Of a stretch of DNA of 64,000 nucleotides, positions 30,007 through 38,178 are shown piece after piece (the stretch's first letter is position 1; each line of letters opens with the position of its first letter). Origin of the DNA: Flavobacterium nitrogenifigens (GTDB lineage: Bacteria; Bacteroidota; Bacteroidia; Flavobacteriales; Flavobacteriaceae); NCBI RefSeq assembly GCF_003254565.1, contig NZ_QJRI01000169.1:1-64000 (forward strand), read 5' to 3'. The notes beneath the pieces were generated by a model. That model had not been told where the DNA came from and did no database searches. It worked only from the letters and a program-made list of their open reading frames with translations. A program made the translations under genes and the position numbers.

Positions 30007-30678
30007 TTATCTTCCTCCAAAAATGCTGCTTCCAATGCGAACCATTGTACTTCCGCATTCTATTGCTAATTGATAATCTCCAGACATTCCCATTGAAATT
30101 GTAGAGACGCACTGCAGTGCGTCTTTACCATATCCCTCAATGCTTTTTAATGAATCAAAAATGGATTTTAAATGGGTAAATTCTTTTTTAATCTGGTTTT
30201 GGTCTTCTGTGAAGGTTGCCATTCCCATTAAACCTAAGATACGAATATTTTTTAACTCTTTAAACTCTGCAGAAGTTAAAAGTTCATTTAATTCGTTTTC
30301 GTCCAAACCAAATTTGGATTCTTCTTCGGCAATATAAATTTGAAGAAGACAATCTATTGTTCTATTGTTTTTTAAAGCTTGTTTGTTGATTTCCTGCAAT
30401 AATTTCAAACTGTCAACGCCGTGAATCAAAGTGACATACGGCGCCATAAATTTAACTTTATTCGACTGAACATGACCAATCATATGCCACTGAATATCTT
30501 TTGGCATTTGTTCCCATTTTTCAGTCATTTCCTGAATTTTGTTTTCTCCAAAAATGCGCTGTCCAGCTTCATAAGCCTGCATCAAGTCTGAAACAGGTTT
30601 TGTTTTTGAAACGGCAACAAGAATTACATGTTCAGGTAAACTTGCTTTAATTGTATTTAAATTCGATTGAATCGACAT
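30007..30678 (-). CDS. YggS-family pyridoxal-phosphate homeostasis protein
   Basis: 223 residues. It is a single-domain PLP-binding barrel (YggS/PLPBP) that buffers free PLP. The lysine is in LVAVSKTKP (K25). Other motifs are FGENKIQEM, WHMIGHVQSNK, LGLMGMATF and SMGMSGDYQLAIECGSTMVRIGSSIFG. Just before SMGMSGDY, the stretch KDALQCVSTI is encoded by a palindromic repeat, unlike the usual family sequence there. The reading frame is kept. Confidence 0.93.
   Translation of the reverse strand: MSIQSNLNTIKASLPEHVILVAVSKTKPVSDLMQAYEAGQRIFGENKIQEMTEKWEQMPKDIQWHMIGHVQSNKVKFMAPYVTLIHGVDSLKLLQEINKQALKNNRTIDCLLQIYIAEEESKFGLDENELNELLTSAEFKELKNIRILGLMGMATFTEDQNQIKKEFTHLKSIFDSLKSIEGYGKDALQCVSTISMGMSGDYQLAIECGSTMVRIGSSIFGGR
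30101..30128. repeat. Palindromic repeat inserted in the yggS reading frame
   Basis: GTAGAGACGCACTG and CAGTGCGTCTTTAC form a 14-bp inverted repeat with a single G-T pair and no loop. It belongs to the same family as the copy at 29966, 135 bases away. It encodes about nine residues of YggS. Confidence 0.75.
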
Positions 30679-30689
30679 GATATTTCTTT

Positions 30690-31577
30690 TTATAAAAACT
30701 GCTTCGAGATTTTCTCTGCTTTTTTGCTTTCGCTGTAATCGTAAAAACCTTCTCCAGATTTAACTCCCAGTTTTCCTGCTCTAACCATATTTACTAAAAG
30801 TGGGCAAGGAGCATATTTAGGATTTTTGAATCCGTCGTACATTACGTTTAGAATTGCAAGACAAACGTCAAGTCCAATAAAATCTGCTAATTGTAAAGGT
30901 CCCATTGGGTGTCCCATTCCTAATTTCATAACCGTGTCAATTTCGTAAACTCCAGCAACACCATTGTATAAAGTTTCAATTGCTTCGTTTAACATTGGCA
31001 TTAAAATTCTGTTTGCTACGAAACCTGGGTAATCGTTTACTTCTACAGGAACTTTACCTAATTTTTCAGATAAATCCATGATGATTTTAGTCACTTCATC
31101 ACTTGTGTTATAACCGCGGATGATTTCAACCAATTTCATAATCGGCACCGGATTCATAAAGTGCATTCCGATAACACGCTCAGGATGTGCTACAACAGCT
31201 CCAATTTGTGTAATAGAAATAGAAGATGTATTGGTTGCTAAAATCGTATTGTGTGAACAATATTCGTTTAATTGTTTGAAGATGTTCAGTTTTAATTCAA
31301 CGTTTTCAGTTGCTGCTTCAACTACTAAATCAACACCAACAACTCCGTCTTTTAAGTCTGTATACGTAATGATGTTAGTAATAGTTTTAGCAACATCTTC
31401 TTGAGTGATGCTTCCTTTAGATAACATTCTGTCTAAGTTGGCAGCAATAGTTGCCATTCCTTTATCTAATGATTTTTCAGAAACATCAATTAATTTTACG
31501 GTAAATCCGCTTTGCGCAAAGGTATGAGCAATTCCGTTACCCATTGTTCCTGCTCCAATTACAGCTATTGTTTTCAT
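30690..31577 (-). CDS. 3-hydroxyacyl-CoA (3-hydroxybutyryl-CoA) dehydrogenase
   Basis: 295 residues. The NAD-binding fold starts IGAGTMGNGIAHTFAQSG. The catalytic histidine lies in GMHFMNPVPIMKLVEII, and NTSSISIT and NDYPGFVANRIL are family signatures. The C-terminal helical domain contains GVYEIDTVMKLGMGHPMGPLQLAD. It oxidises 3-hydroxyacyl-CoA to the ketone or runs in reverse. The single-domain length fits Hbd/PaaH-type enzymes. Confidence 0.93.
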   Translation of the reverse strand: MKTIAVIGAGTMGNGIAHTFAQSGFTVKLIDVSEKSLDKGMATIAANLDRMLSKGSITQEDVAKTITNIITYTDLKDGVVGVDLVVEAATENVELKLNIFKQLNEYCSHNTILATNTSSISITQIGAVVAHPERVIGMHFMNPVPIMKLVEIIRGYNTSDEVTKIIMDLSEKLGKVPVEVNDYPGFVANRILMPMLNEAIETLYNGVAGVYEIDTVMKLGMGHPMGPLQLADFIGLDVCLAILNVMYDGFKNPKYAPCPLLVNMVRAGKLGVKSGEGFYDYSESKKAEKISKQFL

Positions 31578-31603
31578 TTTATGCTAGATATTTTTTTATG
31601 ATT

Positions 31604-31643
31604 TAGCCACGAATTCACCAAATAATTCGTGAATTCGTGGCTA
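31604..31643. repeat. Inverted repeat of the TAGCCACGAATTCAC type
   Basis: TAGCCACGAATTCAC and GTGAATTCGTGGCTA form a perfect 15-bp stem with a 10-nt loop between two minus-strand genes. Related but degenerate sequences (CCACGAATT, CACGAATT) occur near 8743 and 50755. Confidence 0.8.
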
Positions 31644-31668
31644 TTTATTTTGATTTACTTTTTTAAAA

Positions 31669-32634
31669 CTATTTATTGAAACAGTCAATAATCTGATAAG
31701 CTACGCGCAATGCATCAGTTGCCTGCTCAAGTGTTACAACTGGCGTTGTATCATTATTAATGGCATCTGCGAACGAATTTAACTCATCTAAAATGGCATT
31801 GTTTTGCTCTACATCTGGATTCGTGAAATAGATTTGTTTTTTCACGCCTTCAGCATTTTGAAGAATCATATCAAAATCTCCAGGAACTTCTGGCGCGTCT
31901 TTCATACGAACTACTTCACATTTTTTCTCTAAAAAGTCAACAGAAATATAAGCGTCTTTTTGAAAGAAACGTGATTTACGCATGTTTTTCAACGAAATTC
32001 TGCTTGCCGTTAAATTGGCAACACAGCCATTTTCGAATTCGATTCTAGCATTGGCAATATCTGGAGTATCACTAATTACCGATACACCACTTGCGTGAAT
32101 GTCTTTTACTTTTGAGTTAACAACGCTCAAAATTGCGTCTATATCATGAATCATTAAATCTAAAACCACAGGAACGTCTGTACCACGCGGATTAAATTCT
32201 GCCAAACGATGTGTTTCTATAAACATCGGATTTTCGATCATGTTTTTTGTAGCAATAAAAGCGGGATTAAAACGCTCTACGTGACCAACTTGTCCTTTTA
32301 CATTGTATTCTTTGGCTAAAGCTATAATTTCTTCAGCTTCTTCAACTGTATTGGCAATTGGTTTTTCAATAAAGATATGTTTTCCAGATTTTATCGCAAC
32401 TTTTGCGCATTTATAGTGCGAAAGGGTTGGAGTTACAATATCAATCACGTCGACAGCGTGAATAAGTTTTGCAATTGTGCTGAAGTTTTTATAGCCAAAC
32501 TCTTTTGAGATTTTTTCGGCATTTTCTTGATTTTCGTCGTAAAATCCAACTAATTCGTATTTGTCAGATTGTTGTAATAAGCGTAAATGTATTTTACCAA
32601 GATGACCAGCACCTAAAACTCCTACTTTTAACAT
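31669..32634 (-). CDS. Gfo/Idh/MocA family oxidoreductase
   Basis: 321 residues. The Rossmann start is VGVLGAGHLGKIHL. The family lysine motif is HIFIEKPIANTVEEA, followed by GHVERFNPAF. The NAD(P)-binding and C-terminal alpha/beta domains have normal proportions. The substrate is probably a sugar or cyclitol but cannot be told from the sequence. A TATTTTTG motif on this strand (32651-32658) lies 16 bases before the start. Confidence 0.9.
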   Translation of the reverse strand: MLKVGVLGAGHLGKIHLRLLQQSDKYELVGFYDENQENAEKISKEFGYKNFSTIAKLIHAVDVIDIVTPTLSHYKCAKVAIKSGKHIFIEKPIANTVEEAEEIIALAKEYNVKGQVGHVERFNPAFIATKNMIENPMFIETHRLAEFNPRGTDVPVVLDLMIHDIDAILSVVNSKVKDIHASGVSVISDTPDIANARIEFENGCVANLTASRISLKNMRKSRFFQKDAYISVDFLEKKCEVVRMKDAPEVPGDFDMILQNAEGVKKQIYFTNPDVEQNNAILDELNSFADAINNDTTPVVTLEQATDALRVAYQIIDCFNK

Positions 32635-32788
32635 GAGAATGTATTTTAAACAAAAATATAATTTATTTGTTTAACGTGAAAATGAATTTAGCGAATTGTG
32701 TGTCGTGAACTACGAATTGTAAATTATCATACATGGTTTTTGACTTTTGACTTTCGGCTGTATTAATTTATTATTTAAAAATCAATAT

Positions 32789-32817
32789 TTGAAATCCTGT
32801 TTTGTTTCTTATTTTTG
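32789..32817 (+). promoter_or_regulatory. Putative promoter of pcm
   Basis: TTG at 32789, an 18-nt spacer, then TATTTTTG at 32810-32817; the start codon is 21 nt further on. This is one of the best matches to the phylum consensus in the window. Confidence 0.7.
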
Positions 32818-32838
32818 CGAAAATAAAACCTACCAATT

Positions 32839-33480
32839 TTGAAAGATACTGCCAAACATCAAGGACTTCGCAATCAGTTAGTAACGACTTTAGAACAAAA
32901 AGGAATTACTGATAGAGCGGTTTTGGATGCGATAAAAAAAATCCCGAGACACCTTTTTTTGAATTCAAGTTTTGAAGATTATGCTTATCAAGATAAGGCT
33001 TTTCCTATTGGAGCCGGGCAAACTATTTCGCAGCCATATACAGTTGCTTTTCAGTCACAGTTGTTAGAAGTAAAAAGAGATCACAAAATTCTGGAAATCG
33101 GTACTGGTTCGGGTTATCAGACTGCTGTTTTGTTTATGCTTGGAGCTAAAGTATATACGGTAGAGAGACAAAGTGAGTTGTTTAAAACGACATCTAATTT
33201 ATTTCCGAAATTAAATATTCGTCCAAAACACGTTACTTTTGGAGATGGATATAAAGGATTGCCAAATTTTGCACCGTTTGACAGTATTATAGTGACAGCG
33301 GGAGCGCCTTTTATTCCACAACCATTAATGGCTCAGCTTAAAATAGGAGGAAGACTGGTTATTCCGTTGGGAGAAGATGTTCAGATTATGACTTTATTAA
33401 TTAGGAAAAACGAAACTCAATTTGAAAAACATGAGTTTGGAGAATTTAGATTTGTTCCTCTATTAGAAGATAAAAATTAA
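32839..33480 (+). CDS. pcm: Protein-L-isoaspartate O-methyltransferase
   Basis: 213 residues. It methylates isoaspartyl residues in aged proteins so that they can revert. The SAM site is LEIGTGSGYQTAVL, followed by VYTVERQSEL. IPRHLFLNSSFEDYAYQDKAFPIGAGQTISQPY is the typical N-terminal substrate region, here cited as a span at about 32-64. The start codon is TTG, chosen because no ATG lies nearby in frame and the N-terminal helix matches the family. Confidence 0.95.
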   Translation: MKDTAKHQGLRNQLVTTLEQKGITDRAVLDAIKKIPRHLFLNSSFEDYAYQDKAFPIGAGQTISQPYTVAFQSQLLEVKRDHKILEIGTGSGYQTAVLFMLGAKVYTVERQSELFKTTSNLFPKLNIRPKHVTFGDGYKGLPNFAPFDSIIVTAGAPFIPQPLMAQLKIGGRLVIPLGEDVQIMTLLIRKNETQFEKHEFGEFRFVPLLEDKN

Positions 33481-33485
33481 AAAAG

Positions 33486-33510
33486 AAAAGCCCGTTTGAA
33501 CGGGCTTTTT
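33486..33510. terminator. Bidirectional terminator between pcm and the Fic gene
   Basis: AAAAGCCCGTT / AACGGGCTTTT form an 11-bp perfect palindrome with T-runs on both strands, between convergent genes. Confidence 0.88.
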
Positions 33511-34559
33511 TATTGCGTAAGAATTGAAATATATCTTTCTAAGCTTTCTTTCTCTTTTTGGGCTATAAAGAGAAAAAAGTCTTCTTTGTCTTTTTTGGTT
33601 TGAGCAATTTCTAAAGACTGGTAATATTGCATTCGAGTTTCGTAATCACCTTTGATATTGGCTATTGGATAACCTTTTTGCATTAGTATTAAATTCATTA
33701 TTAATCTTGAAGTTCTTCCATTTCCGTCAATAAAAGGATGAATTGTAACTAATTTTTCATGCATTTCAGCAGCAAGAATAATGGGATGTAATTTATTTTT
33801 ATTGATTTCATACCAAGTAAAATATTCTTCCATTTCTTGTAGAACCATTAAAGGTTGAGGGGGCATGTGACTGCTTCCTTGAATCATAACTTGAACTTTT
33901 CTGTAACGTCCAGCATCTTCTGGAATTATGCCACGTAAGATTAAATTATGAATGGATAAAAGATCACGTTCATTTAATGAATTGTTTTTACTCATTAACT
34001 CTTTTATAAAGCCAATAGCTTCCTGATGATTAATGGCTTCAAGATGTTCGCGCATACTTTTTCCAGAAATTGTCAGACCCTCGTTGATAACCATATCCGT
34101 TTCACGAAGCGTCATGGTATTTCCTTCAATTCTATTGCTTTCAAAGGTGTATTCTAGTTCCAGAGCTTGTTTTATTTTAAAACTGTCGTACTGGCGATAA
34201 GAATCTAGTTTTTCTTTTAAAATATCAATTTCTCTTAGAATTTTCTCTAGTGAAGTAGATAATTTGAAATTAGAGACTGTTTTATTGTATCTAATTTCGT
34301 CTTCAGCAACTTTTAGCGCCTTTAAAGCAAGATCATCATCGCCAATTTCATAAAGTATCTTTTCTTTAAGCCAGGCAACCATTAAAGTCTCATAATCAAT
34401 TTCTAAAAGTTGAGAAAGTTTAATTATTTGATCTTTGGTAGGTTTTCGTGTTCCAGATTCAAATTTACTGATCAATGCTTGATCAATTCCAGCAAGCTGC
34501 GCCAATTCCCGCGTTTTTAAACCTTTCTGTTCTCTCGCATTTTTTAATAATGATTTCAT
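33510..34559 (-). CDS. Fic-domain protein with N-terminal XRE-type HTH
   Basis: 349 residues from the ATG beginning KSLLKNAREQKGL; an in-frame ATG 12 codons upstream overlaps the promoter motif. The helix-turn-helix covers about 1-60 (TRELAQLAGIDQALISKFESGTRKP). The Fic motif is complete, HPFIDGNGR (H274-R282), so AMP transfer or another nucleotide transfer is possible. An inhibitory motif S141NRIEG146 fits (S/T)xxxE(G/N), placed N-terminal to the Fic core. A TAAATTTG motif on this strand is at 34583-34590. HTH-Fic proteins may regulate themselves; no toxin-antitoxin partner is seen nearby. Confidence 0.92.
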   Translation of the reverse strand: MKSLLKNAREQKGLKTRELAQLAGIDQALISKFESGTRKPTKDQIIKLSQLLEIDYETLMVAWLKEKILYEIGDDDLALKALKVAEDEIRYNKTVSNFKLSTSLEKILREIDILKEKLDSYRQYDSFKIKQALELEYTFESNRIEGNTMTLRETDMVINEGLTISGKSMREHLEAINHQEAIGFIKELMSKNNSLNERDLLSIHNLILRGIIPEDAGRYRKVQVMIQGSSHMPPQPLMVLQEMEEYFTWYEINKNKLHPIILAAEMHEKLVTIHPFIDGNGRTSRLIMNLILMQKGYPIANIKGDYETRMQYYQSLEIAQTKKDKEDFFLFIAQKEKESLERYISILTQ

Positions 34560-34610
34560 TTTAATGAAAGTTTTGGTCTTGACAAATTTAGTCAATTTTT
34601 AAATCAAAAG

Positions 34611-34636
34611 AAAAGCGATATTTTAATATCGCTTTT
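34611..34636 (-). terminator. Intrinsic terminator after the Gly/Tyr-rich lipoprotein gene
   Basis: AAAAGCGATATT / AATATCGCTTTT form a 12-bp perfect stem with a 2-nt apex and T-runs, 10 bases after the stop of the minus-strand lipoprotein gene. Confidence 0.8.
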
Positions 34637-34645
34637 TCTGTATTG

Positions 34646-35284
34646 TTATTTTGGAGGCAAAGAACCGTCTTTTCTCATTTCTTTGACAACTGCTTGCATT
34701 ATCGCATCGACTGTTTGTCCCAAATCTGTAACATATTGCGACTCTGTAGTTCCTGTCCAGATTAATTTATTTTGTTTTAATGAAAAGACATTGGTTTCTA
34801 CCATATAAGAAGTGGTTTCCTGATAGTAGCCTGGATCGTAGAAGTTTGGAGAGTACATTCCGTACCAGTTTCCAAAACCATACCCATACATGCCTGTGTA
34901 CATTCCGTCAAAACCTCCGTAATACATTCCGGTATAAGTGCCCGGTACATAATTAACTTCTTTTTCTTTGCTGACCAAACGCATACTAATTACGCCATCA
35001 AAATTTTCGTCTTGTAAAACCTTTAGTTTTTGTTCTTGTGTTAATTGAGAAGTTGCGTTTAGATATTGATATGAAGTTTTGAAAATCGGATTACCTGCTG
35101 CAATTCTATTTTCAGTAATTCGTCTCGAAGCTTCGTCTTTGACTAAAGCTACAACCAAAACTTTTTTAAATTGTTCCTGAGTGATTGTTACATCAGGATC
35201 TCTCCAGCTGTTTACAATAGAAGTATTACTGCCACAACTTGAAAACGCCGCAATAGCGAAAAACAAAACGAAGTACTTTTTCAT
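34646..35284 (-). CDS. Lipoprotein with Gly/Tyr/Met-rich insert (DUF4136-like)
   Basis: 212 residues. The signal peptide ends in a lipobox (AFSSC). The order of strands (VNSWRDPDVTITQEQFKKVLVVAL, DGVISMRLVSKE, ETNVFSLKQNKLIWTGTTES) resembles DUF4136-type lipoproteins. In the middle (about 117-155) is a stretch rich in Gly, Tyr and Met, with repeated GMY and GGFDGMYTG-like units. It is probably periplasmic and membrane-anchored. The function is unknown. Confidence 0.78.
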   Translation of the reverse strand: MKKYFVLFFAIAAFSSCGSNTSIVNSWRDPDVTITQEQFKKVLVVALVKDEASRRITENRIAAGNPIFKTSYQYLNATSQLTQEQKLKVLQDENFDGVISMRLVSKEKEVNYVPGTYTGMYYGGFDGMYTGMYGYGFGNWYGMYSPNFYDPGYYQETTSYMVETNVFSLKQNKLIWTGTTESQYVTDLGQTVDAIMQAVVKEMRKDGSLPPK

Positions 35285-35365
35285 ATTTTACAGTTAAATT
35301 ATTTTGTAATAAAAATAACGATAAAATATTATAAATGCATCATTCAGAGAAAATTAAATTTGGTT

Positions 35366-35821
35366 TTAATTGTACGCTTTTTTAATGCGATCCAAATCAC
35401 GTTTGGTATCTTGTTCTTTTAGGGATTCACGCTTGTCATAATTCTTTTTTCCTTTGCACAATCCGATTTGCAGTTTGGCTAAACCTTTTTCGTTTGTAAA
35501 CAATTTTAGAGGAATAATAGTTAGGCCTTTTGCCTGAACACTTTTATGAAGTGTTTTTAACTCTTTTTTATTTAAAAGTAATTTTCTTTCACTTCTAGAT
35601 TTATGGTTGAATTGGTTTCCAAAAGAATACTCTTCAATATAAGTATTAATGGCAAAAAGTTCCATGCCACTAAATTCACAGAAGCTTTCGGTAATATTTG
35701 CTTTTCCTAAACGGATAGATTTAATCTCTGTTCCTGCCAAAACAATTCCAGCAGTATAAGTATCGATTATTTCGTAATCGAATCGGGCTCTTTTGTTAAG
35801 TATATTGACTGATTTTATCAT
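35366..35821 (-). CDS. smpB: SsrA-binding protein SmpB
   Basis: 151 residues. It binds tmRNA and guides it to stalled ribosomes. Signatures are VNILNKRARFDYEI, AGIVLAGTEIKSIR, KLLLNKKEL and the C-terminal basic tail KKNYDKRESLKEQDTKRD with LDRIKKAYN. A TACATTTG motif sits exactly 5 bases before the ATG on this strand, suggesting a leaderless transcript. Confidence 0.97.
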   Translation of the reverse strand: MIKSVNILNKRARFDYEIIDTYTAGIVLAGTEIKSIRLGKANITESFCEFSGMELFAINTYIEEYSFGNQFNHKSRSERKLLLNKKELKTLHKSVQAKGLTIIPLKLFTNEKGLAKLQIGLCKGKKNYDKRESLKEQDTKRDLDRIKKAYN

Positions 35822-35826
35822 GGTTG

Positions 35827-35834
35827 CAAATGTA
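35827..35834 (-). promoter_or_regulatory. -7 motif TACATTTG five bases before smpB
   Basis: TACATTTG read on the minus strand, separated by 5 nt from the smpB ATG. A clear -33 TTG is not seen. Confidence 0.4.
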
Positions 35835-35925
35835 ACGAAAATTGAAAAAATGTAGCAGTTAAAATTAATTAAAGATTTTTTTTTAATCCATGATTTAAAT
35901 CATCCTTAAGGAAAAAGCTTACTCA

Positions 35926-35933
35926 TAAGTTTG
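35926..35933 (+). promoter_or_regulatory. -7 motif TAAGTTTG upstream of the barrel protein gene
   Basis: TAAGTTTG lies 29 nt before the start. No TTG is found at the expected -33 distance, so this is a half match. Confidence 0.35.
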
Positions 35934-35962
35934 TCCTGTAATTAAAAAAAAAACGAAATAAA

Positions 35963-36619
35963 ATGAAAAAGATTGTAACATTAGTGAGTATGGTATTAAT
36001 CGGTTTAATTGCTAAAGCTCAGGACTCTTCTCAAGGATTAAAAGGAGCTTGGTTTGCAACTTCTCAGTTTGGTTATCAGCAGACTAAAACTGGAGATGTA
36101 AAAGGAACTAATCTATCGGTGCTTCCAATTGTAGGAACATTTATTACGCCATCTGTAGCAGTAGGTGCGGGAATAGGTTATATTAACATAAAATCAGAAG
36201 GTTATGATAAAGTTAGTCCCGATCTTAAAACATTAGGGAATACAGACCTAATTGTAATTCAGCCATTGGCTAGAAAATACTGGAATGTAGCAGGTTCTTT
36301 ATACTTTTTCGGACAAGCAGCGATACCAGTTATCACTGGAAAAGAAAAAGAAAGCAACTTAAAAGTAAACCAAGTTGGGGTTTCTGTGTCAGGAGGTTTT
36401 GATTATTTTGTAACTAAGAATTTCTCAGTAGAGTTTTCTTATGATTTAGTAAACTTTACTTCTACAACTCTTAAACCAGAGAATGGAGAAAAAACAACTG
36501 TTACTAATTTTGGATTAGCTCATGTAGCTAATGTTGATTCTTATTACAACACAGCATTAGGCGGAAGTGCTCCAAACTTAACAACCCCGATTTCTGTTGG
36601 ATTTAAATTCATATTCTAA
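35963..36619 (+). CDS. Outer-membrane beta-barrel protein
   Basis: 218 residues. A signal peptide ends at IAKAQ. The mature part alternates strands with aromatic ends (WFATSQFGYQQTKTG, VAVGAGIGYINIKS, VGVSVSGGFDYFVTKNF, FSVEFSYDLVNFTST) and ends in a phenylalanine (VGFKFIF), as porin-like barrels do. It resembles small opacity/OmpW-like barrels of Bacteroidota. The substrate is unknown. Confidence 0.82.
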   Translation: MKKIVTLVSMVLIGLIAKAQDSSQGLKGAWFATSQFGYQQTKTGDVKGTNLSVLPIVGTFITPSVAVGAGIGYINIKSEGYDKVSPDLKTLGNTDLIVIQPLARKYWNVAGSLYFFGQAAIPVITGKEKESNLKVNQVGVSVSGGFDYFVTKNFSVEFSYDLVNFTSTTLKPENGEKTTVTNFGLAHVANVDSYYNTALGGSAPNLTTPISVGFKFIF

Positions 36620-36656
36620 TTTATTCTTTATTTGATTAATGTAAAATTCTATTTAG

Positions 36657-36664
36657 TAATTTTG
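36657..36664 (+). promoter_or_regulatory. -7 motif TAATTTTG upstream of the VF530-type gene
   Basis: TAATTTTG with TTG at 36632 (22-nt spacer). A full terminator hairpin lies between this motif and the start codon at 36728. Confidence 0.4.
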
Positions 36665-36673
36665 CGAAAAAAG

Positions 36674-36706
36674 AAGACCGTACTTTTTTGAAGTACGGTC
36701 TTTTTG
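36674..36706 (+). terminator. Intrinsic terminator between the barrel gene and the VF530-type gene
   Basis: A perfect 12-bp stem (AAGACCGTACTT and complement), a 5-nt loop and a T-run. It can end transcripts of the barrel gene, but also lies downstream of a -7 motif, so it could act as an attenuator of the next gene. Confidence 0.85.
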
Positions 36707-36727
36707 ATAGTATTTAAAAAGTATAAA

Positions 36728-36952
36728 ATGCAAAATCAATCCAAAGATCCATTACACGGAATTACACTTCAAAAAATTGTCGAAACTTTAGTAGATTATT
36801 ATGGCTTTGATACTTTAGGTGAATTAATTCCTGTAAAGTGTTTTAACTCAAACCCAAGTGTGAAATCAAGTCTTACTTTTTTAAGAAAAACAGATTGGGC
36901 TCGCAAGAAAGTAGAAGAACTTTATATAAAAACGCTTCCTAAATTAAGCTGA
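36728..36952 (+). CDS. VF530/DUF2132 family small DNA-binding protein
   Basis: 74 residues from the ATG starting [15 protein letters not shown]; an in-frame start 24 bases earlier lies in the terminator flank. Motifs [19 protein letters not shown] and [21 protein letters not shown] are those of the VF530 family, which has a compact helical fold proposed to bind DNA. The cellular role is not known. It converges with the DUF3575 gene, whose stop is 2 bases away. Confidence 0.88.
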   Translation: MQNQSKDPLHGITLQKIVETLVDYYGFDTLGELIPVKCFNSNPSVKSSLTFLRKTDWARKKVEELYIKTLPKLS

Positions 36953-36954
36953 TT

Positions 36955-37509
36955 TTATAATTTATACGAAATCATAACCCCGCCACGATACGGAAGCCAT
37001 TCGCCACTTTTATTCCAATTAGCTGCGGTTTCATATCTTCCAGGTGTACCATCAATGTAATATCCGTGATAAAATCCTTGGTGCCATCCACCTCCTACAA
37101 AAAAGTCAAGTAAAAATTTATCGTTTAGTTTTAGATTATAACCGACTGTAGCACCAATTCTATAGCCAAATCCGTCTTCATATTTATTGGTGTTCCAGTA
37201 ATTCCATTTTTGTATTTCATATTTATCTGCCCCCACATGTCCTCCGACATAAAAACCATTGTATTTTTCTTTGAAATGGTAACGAATTTCAGGTGTAATA
37301 GTGATAAATTTCATTGGGTCATTGCCATTAAAGGATTCCCAAAAGGAAGCCATTACATCGGCACTGAATGTGGTTTTTTCTCCAATACTGGTTTCAATAC
37401 CAATATTTGGGATTAACAGCAATGCGGTTGCTCCATTAAATTTTACAAACGTTTGACTTTGCATTTGCACACAAAATAGAAGAACAAGAAGGGCGGGTAC
37501 TTTTTTCAT
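36955..37509 (-). CDS. DUF3575-like outer-membrane protein
   Basis: 184 residues with a signal peptide ending at MQSQ. Beta strands with turn motifs (LLLIPNIGIETSIGEKTTFSAD, ITPEIRYHF, GFYVGGHVGADKYEIQ, GYRIGATVGYNLKLNDKFLLD) follow the DUF3575 pattern. The C-terminus ends in a barrel-type strand (RGGVMISYKL). The function is unknown. Confidence 0.82.
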   Translation of the reverse strand: MKKVPALLVLLFCVQMQSQTFVKFNGATALLLIPNIGIETSIGEKTTFSADVMASFWESFNGNDPMKFITITPEIRYHFKEKYNGFYVGGHVGADKYEIQKWNYWNTNKYEDGFGYRIGATVGYNLKLNDKFLLDFFVGGGWHQGFYHGYYIDGTPGRYETAANWNKSGEWLPYRGGVMISYKL

Positions 37510-37619
37510 AAGGACTTTTTGGAATTCAAAACAACTTTTTTTGCTGATTTTGAGCGCAAATATAGCGTATAACGGGAGATAAGTATTATTTATAAGATTA
37601 TTTTAACAAGAATAAAAAT

Positions 37620-38168
37620 CTACTTTTCTAGTAATGAGTAAATTACCTTGTCTATAAATTTTCCATCCCAAAATTCTACTTCTCTTAAATGCGCTTCTTT
37701 AACAAATCCGCACTTTTGTAATACTTTTTCAGAGGCATAGTTTTCGGGATCAATTACGGCTTCTATCGAATGGAGTTTTAAGTCTTCAAAACCAAAGGCA
37801 ATTAATCGTTTTACTGCTTCTGGTATAATTCCTTTTCCATGATGATCAGGTGAAAGAATATAGCCTACTTCAGCTCGGTAGTTTTCGGGTTGCATTCTGT
37901 AATACCCAATAATTCCAATTAATTTAGAATCATTTTTAAATCGGACTCCCCAGTTTATCCCTTCATTAGTATCAATCTTTTCATCAATCGTTCTAATAAG
38001 TTCCAAGGCGTCCTCGTGGTTTTTTGCCAGGGGTCTCGGAATATATTTCATATTTTCAGGATTAGAACGCAAGTCAAAAACTTCTTGTACATCTTTATCT
38101 GTTAGCCTATCTAAAATTAAGCGTTCTGTTTCTATTATTGGAAAAGGAGTAAAATTGAAATCTAACAT
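37620..38168 (-). CDS. GNAT N-acetyltransferase, RimJ/RimL-like
   Basis: 182 residues from the ATG that begins LDFNFTPFPIIETERLILDRL, the usual opening of this subfamily; an in-frame start 19 codons earlier would overlap the epimerase gene. The acetyl-CoA loop is HHGKGIIPEAVKRLI, followed by ENYASEKVLQKCGFVKE. It acetylates an amino group of a protein or small molecule, not identifiable here. Confidence 0.87.
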   Translation of the reverse strand: MLDFNFTPFPIIETERLILDRLTDKDVQEVFDLRSNPENMKYIPRPLAKNHEDALELIRTIDEKIDTNEGINWGVRFKNDSKLIGIIGYYRMQPENYRAEVGYILSPDHHGKGIIPEAVKRLIAFGFEDLKLHSIEAVIDPENYASEKVLQKCGFVKEAHLREVEFWDGKFIDKVIYSLLEK

Positions 38169-38178
38169 TTTGTTGTTT

